Shown: positions 7,784 through 16,451, counted from the first letter of the stretch. The stretch is DNA of 19,204 nucleotides from an uncultured Sphingobium sp. (GCA_946885845.1 CAMPHJ010000035.1:1-19204), one strand, 5' to 3'. Notes: generated by a model not told the origin, from the letters alone. Numbers and translations: made by a program.

Positions 7784-7811
7784 TTGTTACAACAACGCCG
7801 TGCTCGATCAA
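7784..7811 (-). promoter_or_regulatory. Candidate internal promoter for ntrYX
   Basis: In the 97-nt ntrC-ntrY gap the minus strand reads TTGATC (7811-7806), a 16-nt spacer, then TAACAA (7789-7784). A transcript starting about 7 nt later would begin almost at the ntrY ATG (7776), giving a leaderless or near-leaderless mRNA. That fits the missing Shine-Dalgarno. The boxes are imperfect and were found by eye. Confidence 0.35.
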
Positions 7812-7873
7812 ACACAGTAATCGACCCGACATATCCTCTTGCCGGACAGCCCGATCGCTTTGTCCCACGGTCG

Positions 7874-9322
7874 TCAATCCACCACGCGCAACTGGAGCGG
7901 ATCCAGACCATAATCGGTAAGCTTCTTGCGGAGCGTGTTGCGATTGATTCCCAGCAGGCCGGCGGCACGAATCTGATTGCCATCGACGCTTGCCAGCGTT
8001 TCCTGCAACAAGATCGGTTCAATCAGGGCGAGCAGGTCGTCGTGCAGCGTTCGATTAAGCTGGCCAAAACCAATCCCCAATTGACGCTTCACCCATTCGC
8101 GCACCGCACGGCTCAACTGGTCGGTCGGCGCGGTATAATCCGCAGGCACCATATCCATCGGCAAGCTATTACGCAGCACATCCGCAGCAATCACGTTTTC
8201 CCGGCTCAGCACCGCCAACCGCTGCATCATATTCTGCAGCTCACGGACGTTGCCCGGCCAGTGGTAAGCCATGAGCAACTGGGCGGCGTCATCGGACAGT
8301 GCTTTGCGGGGCAACCCTTCCAGCGCCGCGCGTTCAAGGAAGTGCCGCGCCAGCATGACGACATCTTCCCGTCGCTCCCGCAGCGCCGGAAGGGATATTG
8401 GCACGACATTCAGTCGGTAATAGAGGTCCTGCCTAAAGCGGCCTTCCTCAATCAGTTTGGGCAGATCCTTGTTCGTCGCAGCGATGATGCGGACATTGAC
8501 ACGGACCGGCTTTGATCCGCCCACTGTTGTCACTTCGCCCGATTGAAGCACCCGCAGCAGCCGCGTCTGCGCCTCCATCGGCATGTCGCCTATTTCGTCC
8601 AGAAATAGCGTCCCACCTTGCGCCTGCTCGAATTTCCCGGCCGCGCGCGCCTGCGCTCCGGTAAATGCACCTTTTTCATAACCGAACAGTTCAGCTTCAA
8701 TCAACTCGCGCGGGATGGCTGCCATATTGATCGCGATGAAAGGCTTGGTCCTACGCTGGCCCAAACTATGAATGGCTTCGGCAACCAGTTCCTTGCCCGT
8801 ACCGGACTCTCCCAGCACCAATATGCTCAAGTCGTTCGACAGGACCCGCGCGATAGTGCGATAAACCTCTTGCATCGCAGGCGATCGCCCCACCAGCGGC
8901 AGCCCGTCGTGGGGCAATCCCATGTCCGTTTCGCCACTGTCCTGCGCCTTCCCAGTGCCCAGCGCATCTCCGACCGCCCGAGCCAGTTCATTGAGGTCGA
9001 ACGGCTTTGGCAGATACTCAAATGCTCCCTTCTCCGTTGCCCGGATCGCGGTATTCAATGTGTTTTGCGCCGACAGCACGATCACGCTGAGATCAGGCCT
9101 TCGTTCCAATATCTCGGCGACCCCATCAAGCCCGTCACCATCGGGCAACATTACGTCAGTAATCAGCACGTCAGGAGTGAAGCTTTCCAGCAGCGCCCCC
9201 CTCTCCTTGATCGAAGAGGCGGTCTTGACCTCGTGCCCCTGCCGCCGAAGCGCCTCTCCGACTACAACGCAAATGGCTGGATCATCGTCCACCACCAAAA
9301 CCGCGCCCGTCGCGCTCATCAT
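7874..9322 (-). CDS. ntrC: Nitrogen regulation response regulator NtrC
   Basis: NtrC is the phosphorylated enhancer-binding activator of nitrogen-assimilation genes, controlled by NtrB. The 482-aa product has a receiver domain (D56 in [13 protein letters not shown]106 in LPKPF), a sigma54-activating AAA+ domain with Walker A GESGTGKE (171-178), an intact GAFTGA loop (218-223), Walker B TLFLDE (238-243) and [11 protein letters not shown] (295-305), and a Fis-type helix-turn-helix at the end (about 449-468, [16 protein letters not shown]). Unlike the neighbouring NtrX it has everything needed to activate sigma54-RNA polymerase. The first ATG at 9322 overlaps the ntrB stop (ATGA). A second ATG follows at once at 9319 and sits better after the GGGG of the ribosome-binding region. 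Confidence 0.96.
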   Translation of the reverse strand: MMSATGAVLVVDDDPAICVVVGEALRRQGHEVKTASSIKERGALLESFTPDVLITDVMLPDGDGLDGVAEILERRPDLSVIVLSAQNTLNTAIRATEKGAFEYLPKPFDLNELARAVGDALGTGKAQDSGETDMGLPHDGLPLVGRSPAMQEVYRTIARVLSNDLSILVLGESGTGKELVAEAIHSLGQRRTKPFIAINMAAIPRELIEAELFGYEKGAFTGAQARAAGKFEQAQGGTLFLDEIGDMPMEAQTRLLRVLQSGEVTTVGGSKPVRVNVRIIAATNKDLPKLIEEGRFRQDLYYRLNVVPISLPALRERREDVVMLARHFLERAALEGLPRKALSDDAAQLLMAYHWPGNVRELQNMMQRLAVLSRENVIAADVLRNSLPMDMVPADYTAPTDQLSRAVREWVKRQLGIGFGQLNRTLHDDLLALIEPILLQETLASVDGNQIRAAGLLGINRNTLRKKLTDYGLDPLQLRVVD

Positions 9323-10428
9323 CCCATCCCCATTGGCAGCAGGATGCGGAAGGTCGATTCCCCCGCAGCCCGATCGCGCGAATATTGAACAAAACCGTTC
9401 ATATCGCGCACCAGCTTGTCGACCAGCGCCAGCCCTAGCCCCTGGCCATCTCGCTTGCCAGTGATGAACGGATTGAACAGGTGATCGAGGATATGGTCCG
9501 GCACGCCTGGGCCGTTATCCACGATCAGTATTTCAATTGGCAGGACAGCACTGCCCTTCCCTTCCTCCAACACAACCGACACGCCGTGACGGAAGGCTGT
9601 TTCTACCCGGATCCATCCGCCATCGACATCCTCCAACGCTTCGGTTGCGTTCTTGATCAGGTTGATCATGACTTGCACCAACGCATCGTCATTGATCACC
9701 GCAAACGGTAGAGAAGGATCATAACGCCTTATTATACGTACATCTTTTGCAAATCCAGCCGCCGCGATGTTGGCCGCGCGATCAATCAACGGATAGATAT
9801 TCCCCGATCGACACTCCAGTGTCCGGTCAGTGGTAAAATCCTGCATCCGGTCGATCAGCGCAGCGATGCGGTCAACCTCGTTACAGATTAACTGAGTCAG
9901 CGTCGTATCATAGCCTTCATTCCCCGACTCCAACAATTGCGCCGCCCCGCGGATACCCGACAGTGGATTTTTGATCTCATGCGCCAGGATAGCCGCAGCT
10001 CCTATGGCCGAACGAGCACCGCCGGTTGTGCTCCTATGGCCGATTTTGCGAGCATGGCTCTGTGCATGGATGGAAACGATCCGCCATCCGTCATGGTCGA
10101 TGATCGGCGCGATCATGAGGTCCACTTCCATCTCGGCGGTGCGCCCTGCATGAACTTTGATATCGTAAGCCGCGATGGGCTTGTTGCTATGCCAGATATC
10201 AAAGCGCCCCCCCGCCTCCGCCATCCTGATCGTGCGGGTGATGTCACTTCCAACAATGGCCGACCTAGCCATGTTCAGCAGCGTTTCGGACCAGACATTA
10301 GCATCGGATATGATGTTGTCCGGTGCGATAACCAGCGTCGCCACTGGGAGGGCAGTCATCAGATCCGCCAGGGATGGCCCCTCCGGCTGCGCATGAAGCG
10401 GCGGGATCGTGGGCACCGCCGCCGTCAT
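9319..10428 (-). CDS. ntrB: Nitrogen regulation histidine kinase NtrB
   Basis: NtrB is a soluble histidine kinase/phosphatase that controls NtrC in response to PII signalling. The 369-aa product has an N-terminal PAS-type sensor region (about 20-120, [18 protein letters not shown]) and no membrane segments. The HisKA domain has phospho-acceptor H150 in [18 protein letters not shown]. The ATPase domain has N-box [10 protein letters not shown] (256-265), DNGPG (304-308) and GQGLGL (328-333). Its start overlaps the dusB stop by 4 nt and its stop overlaps the ntrC start by 4 nt, so dusB-ntrB-ntrC should be one translationally coupled transcript, the classical nifR3-ntrBC operon of alphaproteobacteria. 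Confidence 0.95.
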   Translation of the reverse strand: MTAAVPTIPPLHAQPEGPSLADLMTALPVATLVIAPDNIISDANVWSETLLNMARSAIVGSDITRTIRMAEAGGRFDIWHSNKPIAAYDIKVHAGRTAEMEVDLMIAPIIDHDGWRIVSIHAQSHARKIGHRSTTGGARSAIGAAAILAHEIKNPLSGIRGAAQLLESGNEGYDTTLTQLICNEVDRIAALIDRMQDFTTDRTLECRSGNIYPLIDRAANIAAAGFAKDVRIIRRYDPSLPFAVINDDALVQVMINLIKNATEALEDVDGGWIRVETAFRHGVSVVLEEGKGSAVLPIEILIVDNGPGVPDHILDHLFNPFITGKRDGQGLGLALVDKLVRDMNGFVQYSRDRAAGESTFRILLPMGMG

Positions 10429-11450
10429 GCTGCCTCGCGTGTGTCGGCCGTTCCTTCTTGCGCAATAAACGGCTCGTAGAACCGGGCCAGCATTTCCAGA
10501 ACGACATCGCCATCCGGCTCCTGATTGACGGCATTGCGAAACTCGGCTGATCCGGCAAGTCCCTTGGTATACCAGCCGATATGCTTGCGGGCCATATTAA
10601 CCCCAGTCGGCCTGTCGTAATGGTCCAGCATTGCACGATAATGTTCTGTGATCACAGAATATTGTTCGGCGATGGAAGGATCGGCACGCCTTTGGCCGGT
10701 GCGGAGCCAGTGCATCACCTGCCCGATTAGCCATGGACGTCCATAAGCGCCGCGACCGATCATGACGCCATCGGCTCCGCTTTGGTTCAGCGCCGCGTCA
10801 GCATCTTCAATGGAGCAGATGTCGCCATTGACGATGACGGGCAGCCTGACCGCTTGCTTGACGTTGCGAACAAACGCCCAGTCAGCGCTACCCTTGTACA
10901 TCTGGCAGCGGGTTCGACCATGCACGGTGATCATCTTCGCGCCTAGATCTTCAGCGATTCGCGCAAGTTCGGGCGCATTAAGACTGGCATGATCCCAACC
11001 CATTCGCATTTTGACGGTGACAGGAACGTCCACCGCTTTTACGGTCGCTTCAATCAGCGCAGCGGCCAAAGGAAGGTCGCGCATCAATGCGCTGCCCGCG
11101 TCGCCATTCACGACCTTTTTCACGGGGCAGCCCATGTTGATGTCGATAATTGCCGCGCCCCTGTCAGCATTAAGCTTTGCGGCCTCGGCCATTTCAGTGG
11201 GAGAACATCCGGCAAGCTGCATCGAAACCGGCTCTTCCACCGGATGCCATGCCGCCTTCTGCAGCGACTGCCGGGTCTCGCGGATCATGGCAGCGGTCGC
11301 AATCATCTCCGTCACGTTGAGCCCGGAACCGTAACGGCGCACCAAAGTGCGAAACGGCATGTCGGTGACCCCCGTCATAGGGGCCAGGATCACCGGCATG
11401 TCGATAGTCGACGGGCCGACCGAAATAGGAGAAAGTCTGCGCATCACCAT
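10425..11450 (-). CDS. dusB: tRNA dihydrouridine synthase DusB (NifR3)
   Basis: DusB reduces specific D-loop uridines in tRNA to dihydrouridine with FMN and NADPH. The 341-aa TIM-barrel protein starts with [14 protein letters not shown] (21-34), has the catalytic Cys in [11 protein letters not shown] (C108), and FMN-contact segments TVHGRTR (175-181), VNGDI (207-211) and GRGAYGRPW (232-240). In many alphaproteobacteria this gene, historically nifR3, is the first gene of the ntrBC operon, as here. Two starts are possible: ATG at 11450, or the in-frame ATG at 11444, which sits 7 nt after an AGG. The start and ribosome-binding site lie in an inverted repeat (11450-11470). Confidence 0.93.
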   Translation of the reverse strand: MVMRRLSPISVGPSTIDMPVILAPMTGVTDMPFRTLVRRYGSGLNVTEMIATAAMIRETRQSLQKAAWHPVEEPVSMQLAGCSPTEMAEAAKLNADRGAAIIDINMGCPVKKVVNGDAGSALMRDLPLAAALIEATVKAVDVPVTVKMRMGWDHASLNAPELARIAEDLGAKMITVHGRTRCQMYKGSADWAFVRNVKQAVRLPVIVNGDICSIEDADAALNQSGADGVMIGRGAYGRPWLIGQVMHWLRTGQRRADPSIAEQYSVITEHYRAMLDHYDRPTGVNMARKHIGWYTKGLAGSAEFRNAVNQEPDGDVVLEMLARFYEPFIAQEGTADTREAA

Positions 11451-11470
11451 GCCTGTCTAAAAAACAGGCA
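11450..11470 (-). promoter_or_regulatory. Inverted repeat covering the dusB ribosome-binding site and start
   Basis: Perfect 7-bp arms, TGCCTGT (11450-11456) and ACAGGCA (11464-11470), flank a 7-nt A/T-rich centre. In the dusB mRNA this would be a hairpin with a U-rich loop whose 3' arm contains the ACAGG ribosome-binding segment and ends at the first start codon. As DNA it could instead be an operator for a dimeric regulator. It lies in the 98-bp divergent region between dusB and ispDF. The NtrC consensus (TGCAC/GTGCA) is not seen. Confidence 0.5.
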
Positions 11471-11548
11471 GCCTTAACCGAAATGCATGTCCGCGGCAAG
11501 CAAAGCGAGCTCTGGTGATCCGCCAGCCCCTCCGCTAAATGCCCCGTC

Positions 11549-12724
11549 ATGATTAAGAGCAGGTATGGCGTCGTGGCGTTGCTGGTGGCGGCGGGTCAGG
11601 GAAGTCGCGCCGGTGGTGATCTGCCTAAACAGTTTCGCGAAGTCGCGGGCAAGCCGGTGCTGGCTTACGCCTTCGATGCGCTGGCGGCACATAACGCAAT
11701 TGAAGCGATTGTGTTGGTGGTCAGCAGGGGGCAAGAATCTGTCGCTGGGGGCCTGTTGCCCAACCGCGCGGTCGCGGCCTTTGTCGAGGGCGCCGACACT
11801 CGCAGAGAGTCGGTTCGTGCGGGACTCGAAGCCATCGCTGCGATGGGAGGAGCCAGTCGCGTCCTCATCCACGACGCGGCCCGCCCGTTCCTGCCGGGCG
11901 ACGTCATCGATCGCCTCCTGTCCGCACTTGATCAGGCCGAAGGCGCGATCCCCGCGCTACCCGTCGCGGATACTCTGGTTAAAGGCCGCGACTGCCACGC
12001 CGGTGAAGTCATCGATCGATCCGCCCTGTTCCGTGTGCAGACGCCGCAAGCCTTCCACTTCGATTCCATTCTTGCTGCTCACCGGGTTTGGGGTGCCAGT
12101 CAAGAGGCGACGGACGACGCCCAGATGTTGCAAGAAATGGGCCATGACGTCATCCTTGTCGACGGTGATGAAAGGCTGGAGAAATTGACATATCCACAGG
12201 ATTTCGTCAGGGCAGAGGCACGGCTTTCCGCCCAGCACACGGTGCGCGTCGGAATGGGCTATGACGTGCACCGCCTCGCCGCCGGGGAAGATCTATGGCT
12301 GGGCGGAGTGCGCATTGAACATGACCACGGCCTCGCCGGGCACAGCGACGCGGACGTCGCCATCCATGCAATAGTCGATGCGCTGCTGGGCGCGTTGGCC
12401 GAAGGGGACATCGGCAGCCATTTTCCGCCTTCTGACCCGCAGTGGCGGGGTGCGGCGTCTTCCCGATTTTTGAAATATTCCGCCGAACGGGTCGCGGATC
12501 GGGGGGGGCGAATAGAACATGTCGACCTGACCATTATATGCGAGGCACCCAAGATCGGACCGCATAGAGATAATATCCGCGCGCGCCTCGCTGAGATACT
12601 GCAAGTTTCCCTGGACCGGGTCAGCGTCAAGGCCACCACCACAGAGCGCTTAGGCTTCGCCGGGCGTCGGGAAGGCATAGCGGCACAGGCGGTTGCCACC
12701 TTGGCCCTACCCGCGCTATCCTGA
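11549..12724 (+). CDS. ispDF: Bifunctional IspD/IspF (MEP isoprenoid pathway)
   Basis: This fusion enzyme performs two steps of the methylerythritol phosphate pathway: CTP-dependent formation of CDP-methylerythritol (IspD) and closure to methylerythritol cyclodiphosphate (IspF). The 391-aa product has an IspD half (residues 1-228) with LLVAAGQGSRAG (11-22), LPKQF (25-29), VLIHDAARPF (105-114) and FRVQTPQAF (161-169). The IspF half begins RVGMGYDVHRL (233-243), with metal ligands D239, H241 and H273, and has GHSDADV (264-270) and KATTTERLGFAG (361-372). Such fusions are common in alphaproteobacteria. A run of eight G (12501-12508) lies in frame in the IspF part. No strong Shine-Dalgarno precedes the ATG. 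pncC follows after 6 bp. Confidence 0.96.
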   Translation: MIKSRYGVVALLVAAGQGSRAGGDLPKQFREVAGKPVLAYAFDALAAHNAIEAIVLVVSRGQESVAGGLLPNRAVAAFVEGADTRRESVRAGLEAIAAMGGASRVLIHDAARPFLPGDVIDRLLSALDQAEGAIPALPVADTLVKGRDCHAGEVIDRSALFRVQTPQAFHFDSILAAHRVWGASQEATDDAQMLQEMGHDVILVDGDERLEKLTYPQDFVRAEARLSAQHTVRVGMGYDVHRLAAGEDLWLGGVRIEHDHGLAGHSDADVAIHAIVDALLGALAEGDIGSHFPPSDPQWRGAASSRFLKYSAERVADRGGRIEHVDLTIICEAPKIGPHRDNIRARLAEILQVSLDRVSVKATTTERLGFAGRREGIAAQAVATLALPALS

Positions 12725-12730
12725 CCCATC

Positions 12731-13243
12731 ATGCCTGATAGCATCCTTCCTTCGCCGCTGGTCGAACTGGCCGAGCGCGTCATCATTGCCAACCGTCGTG
12801 CGGGCCGCACCGTTGCTGTCGCGGAAAGCTGTACAGGCGGCCTGGTATCGGCAGCACTGACCGAAATTGTTGGTTCGTCCGAAGTATTTGAGGCCGGCTT
12901 CGTCACCTATTCCAATGAGATGAAGAACGAGCTTTTAAAGGTTTCGCATGATGTGCTTGAAACGTTCGGAGCGGTTTCCATCGCAACCGCGTGGGCGATG
13001 GCCCAAGGTGCACTGATCAAAAGCCATGCCAGCGTAGCGGTCGCCATCACCGGAATCGCGGGGCCCGGTGGCGGTTCGGAGCAGAAGCCCGTTGGAACCG
13101 TGGTATTCGCTCGCGCAGAAAGGGGTGCTAGCCCCGACACCGTTGTCGCGGACATGCGTCACTTTGAAGATAGCGGTCGCGGCGGCGTACGGCTTCAGGC
13201 TGCGCTTTGCGCGCTTGAACTTCTGCTGCCCGATTCGGTGTAA
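12731..13243 (+). CDS. pncC: Nicotinamide-nucleotide amidohydrolase PncC (stand-alone CinA C-terminal domain)
   Basis: PncC deamidates nicotinamide mononucleotide to nicotinate mononucleotide, recycling NMN into NAD synthesis. The 170-aa product is the CinA C-terminal domain without the N-terminal MoCF/COG1058 part. It shows VAESCTGG (30-37) with the likely nucleophile S33, GFVTYSNEMK (56-65), VAVAITGIAGPGGG (101-114) and KPVGTVV (118-124). It starts 6 bp after ispDF and is probably co-transcribed. No Shine-Dalgarno is obvious. Its 3' end overlaps the oppositely transcribed ratA/coq10-like gene by 49 bp. Confidence 0.93.
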   Translation: MPDSILPSPLVELAERVIIANRRAGRTVAVAESCTGGLVSAALTEIVGSSEVFEAGFVTYSNEMKNELLKVSHDVLETFGAVSIATAWAMAQGALIKSHASVAVAITGIAGPGGGSEQKPVGTVVFARAERGASPDTVVADMRHFEDSGRGGVRLQAALCALELLLPDSV

Positions 13244-13665
13244 AGTTCCGCCGCGCGAAGCTCGAACGCGCCGATCATCTTACGCAAGGCCTTGTCGAAC
13301 ATCTGGCCTGCCAGCATTTCGAACAGGCGGTTCTTGAATTCGAACTCTACCTCAAAATCTACGAGCGTTCCGCCGTTTCCGTCATCGCGAAATCGCCACT
13401 CATTGTGCAGGTGCTTTAACGGTCCGTCCAGATAATCTACGCGGACGAAATCCGGGCGGTGTTTGTGGACGCGGGATGAAAAGCTTTCCTTGATGCCTTT
13501 GAACCCTACGATCATGTCCGCAATCATTTCGGAATCATTGTCGGACCGGACCCGAATCGCGCTGATCCATGGCAGAAATTCGGGGTAGGCGGCGACGTCG
13601 GAAACCAAATTGAACATCTGGTCAGGCGTGTAGGGCAGTGGCCGCGTTTCGTGATGCTTCGGCAT
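13195..13665 (-). CDS. RatA/Coq10-family START-like protein
   Basis: The 156-aa protein belongs to the polyketide cyclase/START-like family that includes mitochondrial Coq10, a ubiquinone-binding protein needed for respiration, and E. coli RatA, described as interfering with ribosome subunit association. Family hallmarks are the start HHETRPLPYTPDQMFNLVSD, then YPEFLPW (27-33), and the amphipathic C-terminal helix (about 108-142, FEFKNRLFEMLAGQMFD). In alphaproteobacteria this gene commonly sits beside lipA, as here with a 5-nt gap. That context favours a respiratory or ubiquinone role over a toxin role, and no antitoxin-like partner is present. The 3' end overlaps pncC tail to tail. Confidence 0.88.
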   Translation of the reverse strand: MPKHHETRPLPYTPDQMFNLVSDVAAYPEFLPWISAIRVRSDNDSEMIADMIVGFKGIKESFSSRVHKHRPDFVRVDYLDGPLKHLHNEWRFRDDGNGGTLVDFEVEFEFKNRLFEMLAGQMFDKALRKMIGAFELRAAELYTESGSRSSSAQSAA

Positions 13666-13670
13666 GAAGA

Positions 13671-14621
13671 TCAGGGAGCCACTTTTGCCAATTGCGCGGC
13701 ACGCGATGCCCGCATTTCAGCGAAATCCTTGTCGGCATGATAGCTGGACCGCGTCAGCGGACTCGACGCCACCTGCAAAAACCCCTTGGCCCGTGCGATC
13801 GCAGCATAGGCGTTGAATGCCGCCGGAGTGACAAATTCCATCACCTTGGCATGTTTGGGCGTAGGCTGAAGATATTGCCCCATGGTCAGAAAATCGATGT
13901 CCGCGGATCGCATATCATCCATAACCTGATGCACTTCCAACCGCTCTTCCCCCAAGCCCAGCATGACACCGGACTTAGTGAAAATTGACGGATCCAGTTT
14001 TTTCACTGACTCCAGTAGCCGCAGCGAGGCGTAATATCGCGCCCCAGGGCGGATCGTTGGATAGAGCCGGGGGACCGTCTCCAGATTATGATTATAAACA
14101 TCCGGCCGAGCCGCAACGATCATTTCTATCGCGCGCTCATGCTTGTTGCGGAAATCCGGCGTCAGAATTTCAATCGTCGTGCCAGGCGTCGTCCGACGCA
14201 GCGCCTCGATCACCTTCACAAACTGCGACGCACCACCGTCGGGCAGGTCATCTCGGTCGACCGATGTGATGACGATATGTTCCAGTCCCATTTCCGCGCA
14301 GGCATCCGCCAGATTCTGAGGCTCGCTGGCATCGACCTTGCGCGGCATCCCGGTTTTGACGTTACAGAATGCACAGGCCCTTGTGCAAACATCACCCAAG
14401 ATCATGACGGTGGCATGCTTCTTGGTCCAGCACTCCCCAATGTTGGGGCAGGCCGCTTCTTCGCATACCGTGGCAAGCCCCTTTTCACGCATCAACTTGC
14501 GCGTTTCATGATAGCCAGGGCTGGTCGGAGCCTTGACGCGGATCCAGTCCGGTTTGCGGACTCGCTCGGGCTTCAGGCCGGCTTGAGCGGGTCCGGCGGC
14601 GATCGGGGCGACATCGTTCAT
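13671..14621 (-). CDS. lipA: Lipoyl synthase LipA
   Basis: LipA is a radical-SAM enzyme that inserts two sulfurs into protein-bound octanoyl groups, making the lipoyl cofactor of 2-oxoacid dehydrogenases. From the ATG at 14621 it has 316 aa. The auxiliary [4Fe-4S] cluster cysteines are C53, C58 and C64 ([13 protein letters not shown]), and the radical-SAM cysteines are C79, C83 and C86 (CTRACAFC). The C-terminal RSSYHADKD supplies the conserved serine ligand. A TTG upstream at 14642 is in frame, but the ATG after GGGG is the better start. The gene is divergent from the carbonic anhydrase gene with a 65-bp gap and is followed by the Coq10/RatA-like gene, probably in one operon. Confidence 0.96.
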   Translation of the reverse strand: MNDVAPIAAGPAQAGLKPERVRKPDWIRVKAPTSPGYHETRKLMREKGLATVCEEAACPNIGECWTKKHATVMILGDVCTRACAFCNVKTGMPRKVDASEPQNLADACAEMGLEHIVITSVDRDDLPDGGASQFVKVIEALRRTTPGTTIEILTPDFRNKHERAIEMIVAARPDVYNHNLETVPRLYPTIRPGARYYASLRLLESVKKLDPSIFTKSGVMLGLGEERLEVHQVMDDMRSADIDFLTMGQYLQPTPKHAKVMEFVTPAAFNAYAAIARAKGFLQVASSPLTRSSYHADKDFAEMRASRAAQLAKVAP

Positions 14622-14686
14622 GCGCCCCAGATAGCGCTGCAAGCACGCTCTTGCCAGCCCCCACTTTGTCCGGCAGAGACTTAGCC

Positions 14687-15340
14687 ATGACCGATTTTGC
14701 AGACATGCTTCAGGGCTATCGCCGTTTTCGCAATACGGGATGGACGCAGCAGCGTGGACGATGGGATGAGCTAAGCGAGGGGCAGAGCCCGCGCGTCATG
14801 GTGATTGCCTGTTCCGATAGCCGCGTCGATCCCGCCCAGATTTTCGATACCTCGCCTGGTGAGATATTTGTGGTCCGCAACGTGGCCGCGTTGGTTCCTC
14901 CGTTTGAAACCAATCCGGGTCATCACGGTGTGTCGGCGGCGCTCGAATTTGCCGTTCAAGTGCTCAATGTCGGCGAAATCGTGGTCATGGGCCACGGCAA
15001 GTGCGGCGGCTGCAAAGCCGCGCTGAGCCAGGAGTTGAGGGACGCGCCTCCGGGTGAAGGCGGATTCATCCATAATTGGATCGACATGCTGGACGAAGCC
15101 CGTGAAAATGTCATCAGCCGCTTTGGCGATGATCTTGGGCGGGATGCCCATCGGGCTATGGAGCAGGAAGGCGTGAAGGTCAGCCTGGCCAATTTACGGA
15201 CCTTCCCCTGCGTGCGGTCGAAGGAACGTAACGGTGCGTTGAAGTTGGTCGGCGCTTTCTTCGCCATTTCCGACGGTCAGTTGCATCTGCTGGATCAACA
15301 AAGCGGCGAATTCCACCCGGCGACGCTGGAATCAGCCTGA
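14687..15340 (+). CDS. can: Beta-class carbonic anhydrase
   Basis: This zinc enzyme interconverts CO2 and bicarbonate, supplying bicarbonate for carboxylases. The 217-aa product has the beta-class signature ACSDSRVDP with zinc ligand C42 and the D44/R46 dyad, then [12 protein letters not shown] with ligands H103 and C106. The length is normal. I chose the ATG at 14687, after AGAGA and giving [14 protein letters not shown], over an in-frame TTG at 14651. The stop codon shares one base with the start of the NYN-domain gene, so the two are probably translated from one mRNA. Confidence 0.95.
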   Translation: MTDFADMLQGYRRFRNTGWTQQRGRWDELSEGQSPRVMVIACSDSRVDPAQIFDTSPGEIFVVRNVAALVPPFETNPGHHGVSAALEFAVQVLNVGEIVVMGHGKCGGCKAALSQELRDAPPGEGGFIHNWIDMLDEARENVISRFGDDLGRDAHRAMEQEGVKVSLANLRTFPCVRSKERNGALKLVGAFFAISDGQLHLLDQQSGEFHPATLESA

Positions 15341-16098
15341 TGTCGTCGGCGATCCCCAGCGGTAATGTTGCCTTGCTGATCGACGCCGACAATGCTTCCG
15401 CCGACCATTTTGATCCCGTCCTGACAGTTCTGGCCGAGTTGGGCACGGTCAACATCCGTCGCGCCTATGGTAACTGGAGCAAGCCCTCCCTTAAAGGATG
15501 GGCGCGTCAGGCTATAACCCAGGCAATCGAAACGCAGCAGCAGTTCGACCTGACCAAAGGCAAGAACGCAACTGACATGAAGATGACGATCGACGCCATG
15601 GACCTGATGGCGGGCGGACGCGTCACGGGCTTTGGCCTTATGTCCAGCGACAGTGATTTTACGCCGCTCGTCACCCGCATTCGGCAGCAGGGGATCGCTG
15701 TCTATGGTTTTGGGTCGGACAAGACGCCTGAAGGATTTCGGCGAGCATGTACCCGATTCATCGACGTTGCCGCGCTGGCACGTTCCTTATCCATCCCTGC
15801 CGTGGACATTCTTCCCGGCGCTGCAGAAACATTGGCGGCGGTCGATCAGAGCAAGTCGGGCGTCAAGAAGGTAGATGAGGAGGTAGTGAGGCTTCTCATC
15901 GAAGCCTATGATACTGCCAAGCGTGACGAGAATGGCTTTGCGGCCCTGGGTCCAGTGGGCCAGCGCGTGGGCAACCGGTCCAGCTTTGACGTCCGTAACT
16001 ATGGATTCAAGCGACTTTCCGATCTGGTTCAGGCGATTCCCAATTTTATCGTGGAGACTCGTGAGAATGGGCAGGCTTGGATCAAGCGGGTGCACTGA
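15340..16098 (+). CDS. NYN-domain putative ribonuclease with C-terminal LOTUS/OST-HTH domain
   Basis: This 252-aa protein has an N-terminal NYN domain (PIN-like nuclease fold, DUF88/LabA group, about residues 8-150). The likely metal-binding acids are D15 and D17 in ALLIDADN, D79 in GKNATDMKMTIDAM, and D104 and D106 in MSSDSDFTPLV. After a linker comes a LOTUS/OST-HTH-like domain (about 180-251, EVVRLLIEAYDTAKRDENGF to YGFKRLSDLVQAIPNF), thought to bind RNA. The combination suggests an RNA-processing or degrading enzyme; the substrate is unknown. All acidic residues expected for activity are present. The ATG overlaps the carbonic anhydrase stop by 1 nt, and its stop overlaps the acylphosphatase start. 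The function in this operon cannot be told from sequence. Confidence 0.88.
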   Translation: MSSAIPSGNVALLIDADNASADHFDPVLTVLAELGTVNIRRAYGNWSKPSLKGWARQAITQAIETQQQFDLTKGKNATDMKMTIDAMDLMAGGRVTGFGLMSSDSDFTPLVTRIRQQGIAVYGFGSDKTPEGFRRACTRFIDVAALARSLSIPAVDILPGAAETLAAVDQSKSGVKKVDEEVVRLLIEAYDTAKRDENGFAALGPVGQRVGNRSSFDVRNYGFKRLSDLVQAIPNFIVETRENGQAWIKRVH

Positions 16099-16379
16099 TG
16101 ACGCTGATCGCCCGGCATCTTGTGATCATGGGGCGGGTGCAGGGGGTGTTTTACCGTAACTGGGCTGTGCAGACGGCGCGCGGGTTAGGGCTTGCTGGAT
16201 GGGTTCGTAATCGAATTGATGGCAGCGTTGAGGTTTGGGTCGAAGGATCGGTGGTTGCTGTGGGTGAATTTGTTCGGTTGGCGCATGATGGGCCGGGTGG
16301 TGCGGAGGTACTGCGGATTGAGGTTGGGGAGGGAAACCCTGAAGGAATGAGCGAATTTGTGAGGGTTTCTACTAAGTAA
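16098..16379 (+). CDS. acyP: Acylphosphatase
   Basis: Acylphosphatase hydrolyses carboxyl-phosphate bonds such as acetyl phosphate, carbamoyl phosphate or 1,3-bisphosphoglycerate. The 93-aa product has the family motif GRVQGVFYRNW with catalytic R20, and GWVRNRIDGSVEV with catalytic N38. Length is typical. The start forms TGATG with the stop of the NYN gene, so it is coupled to it. An in-frame ATG at 16077 lies inside the NYN gene and is less likely. The gene is strikingly rich in G and T and poor in C on the coding strand compared with its neighbours, although the motifs are intact. Confidence 0.93.
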   Translation: MTLIARHLVIMGRVQGVFYRNWAVQTARGLGLAGWVRNRIDGSVEVWVEGSVVAVGEFVRLAHDGPGGAEVLRIEVGEGNPEGMSEFVRVSTK

Positions 16380-16422
16380 GATTTGGTTGCTATTGCGAGG
16401 CAGTAGCTTTCCTGACCCGCAC

Positions 16423-16451
16423 AAAAAAAGGCCGATCCCAAAGGACCGGCC
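16423..16451 (-). terminator. Intrinsic terminator downstream of ettA
   Basis: On the minus strand the stem GGCCGGTCC / GGATCGGCC (nine pairs, one of them G-U) with a TTTG loop is followed by seven T. This is a textbook Rho-independent terminator, 125 nt past the ettA stop. On the plus strand only a weak T-run follows, so it would stop acyP transcripts less well. Confidence 0.9.

Noticed and set aside
7777..8022. 82-residue N-terminal extension of NtrY
   Set aside because: It lies over the ntrC 3' end and gap, is rich in Arg/Cys/Trp as a shadow frame, and comes before the normal first membrane segment.
13195..13665. RatA-like gene as part of a toxin-antitoxin system
   Set aside because: No antitoxin-like partner is present, and its placement beside lipA matches the conserved Coq10-like context. 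The toxin label is only a family name.
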